Source of the DNA: Pelomonas saccharophila_A
GTDB taxonomy: Bacteria > Pseudomonadota > Gammaproteobacteria > Burkholderiales > Burkholderiaceae_C
Reading direction: 5' to 3'
NCBI RefSeq assembly: GCF_031458095.1
Contig: NZ_JAVDXU010000002.1
Coordinates: forward strand, 248,001-312,000
DNA length: 64,000 nt
Both the position numbers and the translations under genes were made by a program. The stretch's first letter is position 1. Each line of letters begins with the position of its first letter. Under the pieces are notes generated by a model. The model was given only the letters and a program-made list of their open reading frames with translations. It did no database searches and was not told the origin of the DNA. This document shows positions 8,849-17,180 of the stretch, one piece after another.

Positions 8849-9059
8849 ACGGGGCTGAGGGGGTGCAGGGGGACGAAGAGTTATCCACAGCTGCTAGTCA
8901 GAACCCCTCGCGCTTCTCCCCGAATGCTTGCCGCCAAATAGGCGGTTGGGAAAGCCCAAAGTGCTAGTGCACCATGTGAAAGTGACTAGGCCGCCCGCGA
9001 TCGATCTAAGGGCTCCCGGTAGGCTAGGCCATCGAACGGCGAACAGTCGCTTCGCCACA
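8836..9059. other. Non-coding left end of the element with one DnaA box
   Basis: No gene is visible between the truncated comM stop and the first cargo gene. The only recognisable motif is a perfect DnaA box, TTATCCACA, at 8881-8889, about 60 bases inside the left end. A single box is not an origin. Confidence 0.5.
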
Positions 9060-10523
9060 CTACCTAGGCGAGCGATCGCCGATGTTTGGCCCCGGGACTG
9101 ACGCGGCTGCGATGTCTGCCAATTCGTTTGCCATCGACTCCCACTGATGCTCCATGAACTGCAGCGGACTTTGCTGGTCGAAGACAACACGGTCCCGCAA
9201 ACCGGCGCCGATGTGCCAGCTATGCGAGTCACGGGTCGCTTTGACTATTCGACCTCCCACCTCCAGGCTTTCGTAGCCACCGCGTCGAGCATCTGCCGTT
9301 TCACGGGCTGTGGCTAAGCTTAAGAAGCCGGGCTGCCACTCATTCACGGCCTCGATCATTGCCGCCACATCAAAGCAGATCATCACCAAGATCTCTCCTC
9401 GCATGATGAGCTTCTGCAACTCCAGAGGCAGCATCATTGCACCGAGCGGACGGGCCCATGGCATCTTGAAAGAGTCTGTCAAGTTGTAGATTCGTGATGT
9501 GCATTTCATCACCTTCATCCAGCTAGAAAATCCAACGAAGGCAGAGCGCTGATCGCTGTAAACGCCAACGTAGACGCACTCATCAACAGTTGTGATCGCC
9601 CATTTCTTTGTCGGCCCAAGCTGCTCATAGCAATCGACGATTTGCTGAGCCCAGTTGAGCATTGGCGACGCAACCGAGCTGACACGCACATTGGCGCCGG
9701 TGTTCTGGTCAATGCCGACTTCGTTCACGATGGTTTCGATGATCTGCTTGTTTCTCTCTGCTTGCCGCTTGACTCGCTCGTAATGTTTGGCGTCTTTCAC
9801 CGACATCTCTGCGCGAGTGAGGTCGTCGAACTTCTGGCAACCGGACTGAACTGCAAACTGCGCCGCTTCGCTGATCTCAAGATTCTTTGCGCCGGCCTTT
9901 AGCTCGATAAAAGAAATGCCGCCCCTTAACCGGTCGGACACCAGCAAGTCGCCAACGTGTACGAGCGAAAGCATGTCGGTGCATACCGCCATGAGAAGGG
10001 GCTCCGCGTTGATTGAGTCTGCAACCGACATTCCCTCGCTGATGTTCTTAGCTGAGAGGCTATGAGCGCCGTCGACGACGAACAGGCGACGCAGCGTCGC
10101 ATGTTCTCCGCTGACGATCGTCCAAAGAATGACGTCAAGCATCCGGCGCAGGACACGGATTTCTATGGCAATTCGCTGTGCCTCGCGCTTTGCCTCAAGT
10201 TGCCCAGCCTTGTTGCGCGAGCGGTGCTGCTCTTTGATGTTCGCGCGCGCTGTCACGTCTCGACCTAACGCGTCAATCAGCAGGTTGGCAATCTTGGTCT
10301 GTGCCAGCTTCCAACCTTCATGTACCCGACAAAAAAAATGGCGCCACTCTTCTTCATTGCTGGGCGCTGTCGGCGTATGGCTTAGCCCGAAGTGACCCAC
10401 AAGAAACAGCAGCTCTTCAGCAATGCGGATGAAGTCGTCCGACAGGTACTTTCCAAGCCGGAGAAAGGGCTTGAACTCGAGCTCCACACTCGACTCACTG
10501 GTGGGCTTCGGGGCCTTGGTCAT
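9060..10523 (-). CDS. Unknown protein with PD-(D/E)XK-like nuclease signature
   Basis: A 487-residue protein of unrecognised family. The N-terminal ~150 residues are mostly helical and basic. Around residues 189-212 the sequence 'HVGDLLVSDRLRGGISFIEL' followed by KAG places D192, E207 and K209 in the D...ExK spacing of PD-(D/E)XK nucleases; an upstream glutamate (E174) could complete the site. The remaining ~280 residues show no clear domain. It is the last gene of a minus-strand trio, 54 bases after the HEPN-like gene and downstream of the STAND NTPase. By position and signature it is a candidate effector or accessory nuclease; this is inference. Confidence 0.6.
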   Translation of the reverse strand: MTKAPKPTSESSVELEFKPFLRLGKYLSDDFIRIAEELLFLVGHFGLSHTPTAPSNEEEWRHFFCRVHEGWKLAQTKIANLLIDALGRDVTARANIKEQHRSRNKAGQLEAKREAQRIAIEIRVLRRMLDVILWTIVSGEHATLRRLFVVDGAHSLSAKNISEGMSVADSINAEPLLMAVCTDMLSLVHVGDLLVSDRLRGGISFIELKAGAKNLEISEAAQFAVQSGCQKFDDLTRAEMSVKDAKHYERVKRQAERNKQIIETIVNEVGIDQNTGANVRVSSVASPMLNWAQQIVDCYEQLGPTKKWAITTVDECVYVGVYSDQRSAFVGFSSWMKVMKCTSRIYNLTDSFKMPWARPLGAMMLPLELQKLIMRGEILVMICFDVAAMIEAVNEWQPGFLSLATARETADARRGGYESLEVGGRIVKATRDSHSWHIGAGLRDRVVFDQQSPLQFMEHQWESMANELADIAAASVPGPNIGDRSPR

Positions 10524-10577
10524 GCGAAATGTTAGGACACCAGCTACTCTTTAGCCCTCTCCTTCTGCTCGGCCGTC

Positions 10578-11432
10578 CTACAGTCGCTCTGACAACATGT
10601 GCGCGTAGGAAAGCATCCACCCAAGTAGGTGATCCCACACGTCGATGTATGTCGTGCCCGGGCCTTCTGAAGCCAGGGGATATTCGAGCAGAAGGATGGT
10701 GTTCTTCAATTTGCCGTTGCCGACAAATTGCCCGATGAAGGCGGCGTCCTCGGGTCTTGGCCGGCCACCGGAAAGCATTCCCAGATCCCTGAGCACGCCG
10801 GTTGCGAACTCATCTTTGCTATTGACCTGTCCGCGGTTGTGCACTATCACGTGCCTCATCCGCTCGATCATTTGAAGGACGAGCCTGAAGTCCACCTGAT
10901 GCGCGTTGTTTTCTTCAAGCTGGCGCACACCGGGAAGCTGTCGTAGACGATTCAGTGCTACCGCTGTGGGCGGGGGATGCTTCAATGCGCGCGCCTGAGC
11001 GACCCACCACGCTGCATCCTGGCCCGCGTAAGCCCCCATCCTTCTGAGGTCCTGTTGATCCCAAACCGATGGGTCCTTGGCACCAGCACAGGCCATCGCG
11101 TCAAGCACGAAGGTCTCGAATAGCTCGAAGGCCTCGGCTAGCAGCCATTGATACTGGCGGTTGTGGCTGACTGTGAGGCTAAAAATCAGTTCGTCGTAGC
11201 TCGGCTCAGAAGAAGCGTAGAAGATTGGCCGGCGCTGCCGCATCTCGCGGAAGACCATGCTTTGATGCACAGGCCCTCCGGAAAAATGCATCGCGGCGGC
11301 CTGAGTCTGCTGTTCTCGCAGAAAGTCGGCCTCACGTCGTATCAGCCGATGCACAAGCCCCTGCTCATGCGCCACCATTGCAGCGGCTGCAGTGAACTCA
11401 GCGTACGCAGCCTGGATTTCTCTTGAGGGCAA
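10578..11432 (-). CDS. Unknown protein with HEPN-like RNase motif
   Basis: A 284-residue, largely helical protein, not recognised by family. Near residues 190-200, 'IERMRHVIVHNRG' contains R193-x4-H198, the Rx4-6H motif of HEPN ribonucleases, placed late in a helical bundle as usual for HEPN domains. The long helical segment at about residues 80-115 contains several acidic residues and 'LFETFVL', also common in HEPN-like cohesion domains. It lies between the STAND NTPase and the PD-(D/E)XK-like gene on the same strand. A toxin or RNA-cleaving effector role is plausible but rests on one short motif. Confidence 0.55.
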   Translation of the reverse strand: MPSREIQAAYAEFTAAAAMVAHEQGLVHRLIRREADFLREQQTQAAAMHFSGGPVHQSMVFREMRQRRPIFYASSEPSYDELIFSLTVSHNRQYQWLLAEAFELFETFVLDAMACAGAKDPSVWDQQDLRRMGAYAGQDAAWWVAQARALKHPPPTAVALNRLRQLPGVRQLEENNAHQVDFRLVLQMIERMRHVIVHNRGQVNSKDEFATGVLRDLGMLSGGRPRPEDAAFIGQFVGNGKLKNTILLLEYPLASEGPGTTYIDVWDHLLGWMLSYAHMLSERL

Positions 11433-11475
11433 TTCAGTACCTTAAGTCCGAGGTCAATCGTCGGTTGCCATGGTC

Positions 11476-11530
11476 ATCCTCGACGACCGTGAAGCATCCG
11501 TACTGCGAGCACTATCTCGAGGCCACTTGA
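11476..11530 (+). pseudogene. Relic of the 3' end of an SRAP gene (copy A, frameshifted)
   Basis: The first codons read ILDDRE as in the SRAP gene at 22013. A one-base insertion follows, and the shifted frame continues Y-C-E-H-Y-L-E-A-T-stop, against Y-Y-R-H-Y-L-E-A-A-stop in the intact gene. Nothing else of SRAP is present on either side. It lies between the HEPN-like and STAND genes, on the opposite strand to both. Confidence 0.75.
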
Positions 11531-11561
11531 CTGGGTTGCCTTTGTGAGGTCGAGCTGTAGA

Positions 11562-14500
11562 TCAATGGAGTCGCCCACTTGCGGAAGTTCGTCTTTGACC
11601 ACCAGCATCTGACGTCGCCCTTGACTCGATGGCTGCAAGTGCCTTGCGGGCGACTCCCGAGAGACCGGCGTGGTCGGCAAAAGTCCGCAGCAGTTCGAGA
11701 TCGTCGGCAGTCCCATGGGCTTCGATAATCGAGATCGCAAACCGCTCGGCATCGTCTTCTCCGAAAAATGCGGGGCCGGGGAAGTAACCCTGCATTGAAC
11801 TTCCGCTCTGAAGGGCGGCACGGGCGAGCAACACTGACCGTTCGGGGAAGGTGTTCACGATAAGGACACCGCGTCGGTTTGTGTTCATCATCGATCGCGA
11901 GATGTCGGACAGCACGCCGACCGCTAGTGAAGGGTTGGCGGCGAGTGTGTCGAATGCCACCTTTACCATCGGCTCTGCAATCGCAGTTGCCTCGGCATGC
12001 CGCCCCATCCAGTAGTAGAGGAGACCGCAAGCGGACATCGTGTCCTCTCGCACGCCGATTCCCATTGGGCAAATGTCGGCGGGCAGATCAGTTTGAAGGT
12101 GCCCCAATGCCGTAAGAGCTGTGATGAAGACCTCAATCGCGTTCTGTCGCATGCTTGAACTCGGGTCTGGCAGACGCGCCCAGCGCGTGATTGGCGGTGC
12201 TGCAAGAGGGTCTGGGTCACGAGCAAGCTTCTCAATCAGCGAGCCAAGAAAGAAGCTGTTCTCGTTGGCGCCTGCGCAGGCCAGGCGCATCAATGCACGG
12301 TGTTGCGCATCCGACAAGTCTTCGATTGCGTTGATGTAGGCGGTGTCAAAGGGATGATCGAATTGCCCGTTATAGATGCCCCAAGCAACCTCCGCCGAGT
12401 TCTCGATGTCGGGGTTGTCTAGGAGTCGCGAGATCTCTTGCCGAACCTGCGCCTCGTGGGCTTGCAACTCACTGTCCATCGCTCCCAGGCCGCTTAGAGC
12501 TTCGATGGCGATGCCCTGCAATAGCGGATGCAACTCGGGCAAGAGTGCCTCAAGTGCTTGCGCTAGCTTCTCAGGCGCTGGCGTGTCTTCTCTCGGCAGA
12601 AAGTGCACGAAGTTCATCAGGTCTAGCTGAAGGTGGTACGGAAGCGATTTCCAGCGCTCCAGCTCCAACAGTGGCAAGGTGCGCTCGATCGCCAGCTCAA
12701 GGACGTCTTGCTGATACCTGAGTACTACGTGGGATAGAGCCAGCGCCAAATAGAACTGACCCGACGTAGCTACATCGCGCCAAACCTGCTTCAGGGCCTC
12801 CCGCCGCTCGGTGCTGTCGGAGAAGCTTGCGAAGCTGCCGCTGTGAAGGGCTGACATGACGAGCGAGATTCCTAGCTCGCGCTGGCCGAAAACGTAGGAC
12901 GCTGCGAATAGGCTGGTTCGCAGTAGCTTCATCTCCTTCTGAACGGCTTCGTTTCGAAGTCGCGCGAACTCTTCCCGCAGCCGTTGATCGAGCAGGCCGA
13001 CCAACTCGAGAAGCTGCTCGCAGCGCTGGCCTCGCATCACTGCTGCCGAGAGCACCGACAGCAAAGCCCGCTCGTTATCCGTCCATCCAACTTGACTGTT
13101 TGGCTCGACGCCGATTTGCCACATGTGATCGGAAGAGATGAAGAAGCGAACGTCCTCAATCTCCCTCCTCAGACGGTCCATGACGGCGTCCACTGCGTTG
13201 TTCACGACCTGACCAGCATGGGCGCCGCACTCTCCCAACATGCAAGCTCGAAGCAACGTCGCGTCAGTGGTTGCGCGCAGCAAGCGAGCAAGCAGTTTTT
13301 CGTCTTCAATTGCCCCCACCACAAATGCTCGGAGTTCGTTGAACCGAGGCATCGCTAGCGCGCCGGTCATGGCCTCGACGTCCGATCCGACGTGACGCAC
13401 GATGGCTTCTGCCGCAAATGCATTCAAGTACATCTCATGGACGAAACAAAGGCGGTCTCCGCGCGAGATAAGCAAACCGGCGCGGCGCACCTCTTGGAGC
13501 ACTTCGGCGCCAAGTCTTTCTCGGACCAGAATGCGGTCTACCTCGCGCATAGAGAGGCTGAACGTCACGCGCTCGAACAGCAGTTCGGCCACGCAACAGA
13601 GCAGAGTGATGCCTTGACTTGCAACCTCGCCGAGCCGGTGCCGCACGAACCGGTCAAATAACGCGGATCTGCTCGACACCCGTGTCACGTCGTGGCCCAT
13701 CTGCCCTATCAGGCTGGCCTCCATGCCTGTGGCAATTGTCTGCAGTAGGGGAGAAAGAATTTCGACAGCGGCCGCTTCAAGGGCAGCAATGCGGACCTTG
13801 AGCTCCTGACTTGGTGAGGCGACGGATACCTTTCGAAGTGGAAGCAGGTCGGCGCGGTCAATGGCGATTTGCGAGCTGACGATCACCGTCGCGTCAAATT
13901 TCATCGATGCCGCCCGTAGCGTCCGAGTCAGTCGTACCCTCAGCTCCGATGGACATTCGTTGTAGCCGTCCACGAGGACGACGATCGGCCGACCCAGCGT
14001 TCGAGCTGCGGTCAACAAGGTCCGAGCAGAAGGTACATCGAGCAGGGTGGCTTCTCTGTCAAGCGCCGACCCGAACTGACCTTCAAATGACTTGCATTCC
14101 ACGACTACGGGAATCGCTCCCTTTGAACATAGTCGGTTAGCAAGCACCAATGAAAGTAGCGACTTCCCGCAGCCAGAAGGGCCCTGAAGCAACAGATCCT
14201 CGCGCCTCTCGAGCAGCAGGCGCTCGATATCCGGCGCGCGCAGCGTCTCGCCGTCGGCGTCGTACGTGTCGTGCTTGTACTGAGTGGTCATCGGCGCATA
14301 CGTTGCTGTGAAGGCGGCTACGTATTGCTCGAGCGTGCGCTGTGCGTCGAGAAGGCGTTGGTCCCAGGCGCTGGCATGGTCGAAGACTCTTTCAAGACCA
14401 TGTTGGTCGGCAAATCCACGCCATTGCTCCGCGGTGCAACGGAGCCCAGAATGCTGTGCGAGTTGGTCGGGCAGGCCCTCAACACCTCCGAGGCTAACCT

Positions 14501-14927
14501 TGTGGTCGTTCGAAGGGATGTTCGACCCTGCGGCCAATCCTGGAACGAACACCACGTAGGCGGCCGGATATCCGGTCACTTCCCCCTGATGCTCCCGGAT
14601 CGCGTCACGCAAGGCGTTTTTCTCGTCGAGGGCTTGCACGTAGATGTTGCGTGTGACCTTCCAACGCCCTGATCGAGTGAGTGCTGCCCACGAGCCATTC
14701 GTCGAACCGCGAAGGGGTGCCATGCCGGCCTTGGCTTCAAGTACCAACGTCAGCCTATCAGTGCCGACCACCAGATCCAACTGCCGGCCCTTTAGATTGA
14801 TGTTGGCAAGAACAGTTGCGTGCTCGCCCGACGTGTCGAGCAAACGCAATAGCTCGACGAGCACAGCCCGTTCCGACTCATGCTCAATCGGAGCCCCGAT
14901 GTATAGAGCGATGTGTTTTGCAAGCAT
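11562..14927 (-). CDS. NERD-domain STAND-type NTPase, candidate anti-phage sensor
   Basis: A 1121-residue protein with three parts. Residues ~5-115 form a NERD (nuclease-related) domain: 'KGRQLDLVVGTDRLTLVLEA' followed by K supplies D51, E64 and K66, a PD-(D/E)XK-type site. Residues ~225-480 form a P-loop NTPase with Walker A 'GPSGCGKS' (249-256) and Walker B 'PIVVLVDGYNE' (315-324), as in NACHT/STAND ATPases. Residues ~560-1121 are helical with repeat-like periodicity, the usual sensor part of STAND proteins. This architecture resembles Avs-type defence proteins, but the exact family is not recognised. It heads a minus-strand trio with the HEPN-like and nuclease-like genes and is flanked by stray SRAP tails. 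Strong ribosome site not seen. Confidence 0.75.
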   Translation of the reverse strand: MLAKHIALYIGAPIEHESERAVLVELLRLLDTSGEHATVLANINLKGRQLDLVVGTDRLTLVLEAKAGMAPLRGSTNGSWAALTRSGRWKVTRNIYVQALDEKNALRDAIREHQGEVTGYPAAYVVFVPGLAAGSNIPSNDHKVSLGGVEGLPDQLAQHSGLRCTAEQWRGFADQHGLERVFDHASAWDQRLLDAQRTLEQYVAAFTATYAPMTTQYKHDTYDADGETLRAPDIERLLLERREDLLLQGPSGCGKSLLSLVLANRLCSKGAIPVVVECKSFEGQFGSALDREATLLDVPSARTLLTAARTLGRPIVVLVDGYNECPSELRVRLTRTLRAASMKFDATVIVSSQIAIDRADLLPLRKVSVASPSQELKVRIAALEAAAVEILSPLLQTIATGMEASLIGQMGHDVTRVSSRSALFDRFVRHRLGEVASQGITLLCCVAELLFERVTFSLSMREVDRILVRERLGAEVLQEVRRAGLLISRGDRLCFVHEMYLNAFAAEAIVRHVGSDVEAMTGALAMPRFNELRAFVVGAIEDEKLLARLLRATTDATLLRACMLGECGAHAGQVVNNAVDAVMDRLRREIEDVRFFISSDHMWQIGVEPNSQVGWTDNERALLSVLSAAVMRGQRCEQLLELVGLLDQRLREEFARLRNEAVQKEMKLLRTSLFAASYVFGQRELGISLVMSALHSGSFASFSDSTERREALKQVWRDVATSGQFYLALALSHVVLRYQQDVLELAIERTLPLLELERWKSLPYHLQLDLMNFVHFLPREDTPAPEKLAQALEALLPELHPLLQGIAIEALSGLGAMDSELQAHEAQVRQEISRLLDNPDIENSAEVAWGIYNGQFDHPFDTAYINAIEDLSDAQHRALMRLACAGANENSFFLGSLIEKLARDPDPLAAPPITRWARLPDPSSSMRQNAIEVFITALTALGHLQTDLPADICPMGIGVREDTMSACGLLYYWMGRHAEATAIAEPMVKVAFDTLAANPSLAVGVLSDISRSMMNTNRRGVLIVNTFPERSVLLARAALQSGSSMQGYFPGPAFFGEDDAERFAISIIEAHGTADDLELLRTFADHAGLSGVARKALAAIESRATSDAGGQRRTSASGRLH

Positions 14928-15076
14928 GAACGCAAGTAGGCGGCAAAGATCTTCAACTGCAGATCATGGAAGACCGAAGCAGGTGTCTGATATCGCAAGT
15001 ATCTACAGATACTCGACCGGCTTGCGCGCCCACAGCCGGCGGCTCGGCCGCCTTGTACCGCTCTTGCACGAGCACC

Positions 15077-15130
15077 ATCCTCGACGACCGCGAGCGCCCG
15101 TACTACGAGCACTACCTCGAAGCCGCATAG
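15077..15130 (+). pseudogene. Relic of the 3' end of an SRAP gene (copy B)
   Basis: Encodes ILDDRERPYYEHYLEAA-stop, 16 of 17 residues identical to the C-terminus of the intact SRAP at 22013-22066, with mostly third-position base differences. Upstream sequence is unrelated to SRAP. It lies in the divergent gap between the STAND gene and gajA; the rest of the gap (14928-15221) should hold both promoters, but no clear -10/-35 pair is evident. Confidence 0.85.
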
Positions 15131-15221
15131 CGCCCGTGCGCAGCTCGGTCGACGGGTTACGCTTGCTGCTTACGCACAGCGATGACGCCGCTGACTTGCA
15201 CGGCGCCACAGGGAGACTGTC

Positions 15222-17180
15222 ATGCATATTGAACGGCTTGAGCTGGAAGGCTTTCGCTGCTTTGGCCCTGTTCGAACCACAGTGGCGCTTGGCCCCGACC
15301 TTGTTGCCCTTATTGGAGACAACGGCGTTGGCAAAACAGCGCTGATTCAGGGCCTGCAGCGCATGTTCGGTGTGACGACCGAACAGCGCCGCCTGCGCAA
15401 ACAGGACTTCCACGTGCCATTCAATGAAGCGGCGCGCCCTGCGGCCCGCATGCTGGTCATCGAGGCCATCGTTGCCTTCCCTGAACTGGACGCCGATGAC
15501 GACAACCCAGCCGTGCCGGCGTTCTTCAAGAACATGGCGACTGAGGAGAACGGCCACCTAAAGGTTCGGCTGCGGCTGGAGGCGACCTGGACGGATGACG
15601 GCACGCTCGATGGCTCGATCGACGAGACCTACTCTGCCGTGCAGACGTTCGGCCCCTTTGAGGATGGCGACCGGCAGCCGTTGCGCGGCCCTGACCGATC
15701 GCGGATCCAGCTTCTCTATATACCAGCCACCCGCGACGGTGCCTCCCAGGTGTCGGCTTTTGTGCGCGGCCGACTGTGGCGCGCCATCGACTGGTCGGGG
15801 GAGGTCAGGGATTCTCTGACCGGCGCAGGCACAGAGGTCAACGCTGCGTTCGCTGGCGAGGCAGCGGTGGCCAATATCAGCGCTGCATTGACGCGGCGAT
15901 GGCAGCAGCTGCACTCGGCAGGCACCGATGCCCAGCCGATCTTCAGGCCGGTCGACACCCGTTGGCAGGAGTTTGTCCGCCGAGTCGAAGTGGTGTTCCA
16001 CCCTGACGAGCATGGGCAGGACCGAGCGCTTGAAGACCTCAGCGACGGCCAGCGGTCGCTGTTTCATCTGGCCATGGCAGCTGCGACCTTGGACATCGAG
16101 AGGCAGCTCGCCGGCGGCAACCCGCCGGGCGGCTTTGCGGACGGCGGCGTGGCCGTTCCGGTGTTGACGCTGATCGCGCTTGAAGAGCCCGAGAACAACC
16201 TGGCCCCGTTCTACCTCTCGCGGATCATTCAGCAGGTGCTGGAGATCGCGGCAGGCAGCAACGCCCAGGCCATCATCTCCAGCCATTCACCCAGCATCCT
16301 TGCTCGCATCGACCCTGGCAGCGTGCGTCATTTCAGGCTGGACCTGGACAACCGCTGCAGCGTGGTGCGTGGCATCACCCTGCCGGCCGACGATGAAGAC
16401 GCATCGAAGTTCGTCCGTGAGGCCGTGCGGGCCTACCCGGAGCTGTACTTCGCCCGCTACGTGATCCTCGGTGAAGGCGCCACCGAGGAGGTGGTGTTAC
16501 CGCTGCTGGCAAAAGCGATGGGCTTCCCGATCGATCGCTCATTTGTCGCTGTCGTGCCGCTGGGTGGCCGCCACGTGAACCACCTGTGGCGACTCCTGTC
16601 GGGCTTGCAGATCCCGTACGTGACCTTGCTGGATCTCGACTGGGGGCGCAGCGGCGGCGGCCTGGGCCGGATCAAGACGGCATGCGAGCAGCTGCTGAGC
16701 GTCGGTGTGACCGGCGAGAGCCTGTTCGGCGCGAACCTCAGGCCAGAGGGCCCTGCCGCAAACCTTGCGCTTATTGCCGCGGGACCCCAGGGTGACTTTG
16801 CCAACCTACAGGGGTGGACGGCATGGTTGGAGAACTTTAACGTCTTCTTCTCTGGGCCGCTGGACCTGGACTACTGCATGCTTTGGGCGTATCCGGCGGC
16901 CTATCGCGTGCTGGATGTCGGGATGCGCGGGCCGCAGCAACGCGGAAATGCGCGCGACGCCGTCCTTGGGGATGACGGTACGCCGGCCTTCTACGATGTG
17001 GCGCACGACGACCCTTTGCGCTGGTACAGATACCTGTTCCTTGGGCGCGGCAAGCCCAGCACGCATGTTCGAGTCTTGAGCCGGCTTGATCCGGCGCAGT
17101 TAGAACGGGCCATGCCACAGGTGTTGCAGCGCATGCTGCGCAGGGTCGTCGACCACCTTGAGCAAGCTGTAGCGCGATGA
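15222..17180 (+). CDS. gajA: GajA-like OLD-family ATPase/TOPRIM endonuclease (Gabija)
   Basis: Predicted nucleotide-sensing DNA endonuclease of a Gabija anti-phage system. Of 652 residues, the N-terminal ~400 are an SMC/RecF-like ATPase: 'GDNGVGKT' (Walker A, residues 32-39), 'LSDGQRSL' (ABC signature, ~272) and 'LIALEEPENNL' (Walker B, ~318). The C-terminal part is a TOPRIM domain with 'VILGEGATEE' (~414-423) and the DxD-like 'LLDLDWG' (~469). A GGGAG ribosome site precedes the ATG. The next gene, a UvrD-like helicase, starts inside its stop codon (ATGA), the normal gajA-gajB coupling. Slightly longer than typical GajA. Other OLD-helicase pairs remain possible. Confidence 0.85.
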   Translation: MHIERLELEGFRCFGPVRTTVALGPDLVALIGDNGVGKTALIQGLQRMFGVTTEQRRLRKQDFHVPFNEAARPAARMLVIEAIVAFPELDADDDNPAVPAFFKNMATEENGHLKVRLRLEATWTDDGTLDGSIDETYSAVQTFGPFEDGDRQPLRGPDRSRIQLLYIPATRDGASQVSAFVRGRLWRAIDWSGEVRDSLTGAGTEVNAAFAGEAAVANISAALTRRWQQLHSAGTDAQPIFRPVDTRWQEFVRRVEVVFHPDEHGQDRALEDLSDGQRSLFHLAMAAATLDIERQLAGGNPPGGFADGGVAVPVLTLIALEEPENNLAPFYLSRIIQQVLEIAAGSNAQAIISSHSPSILARIDPGSVRHFRLDLDNRCSVVRGITLPADDEDASKFVREAVRAYPELYFARYVILGEGATEEVVLPLLAKAMGFPIDRSFVAVVPLGGRHVNHLWRLLSGLQIPYVTLLDLDWGRSGGGLGRIKTACEQLLSVGVTGESLFGANLRPEGPAANLALIAAGPQGDFANLQGWTAWLENFNVFFSGPLDLDYCMLWAYPAAYRVLDVGMRGPQQRGNARDAVLGDDGTPAFYDVAHDDPLRWYRYLFLGRGKPSTHVRVLSRLDPAQLERAMPQVLQRMLRRVVDHLEQAVAR

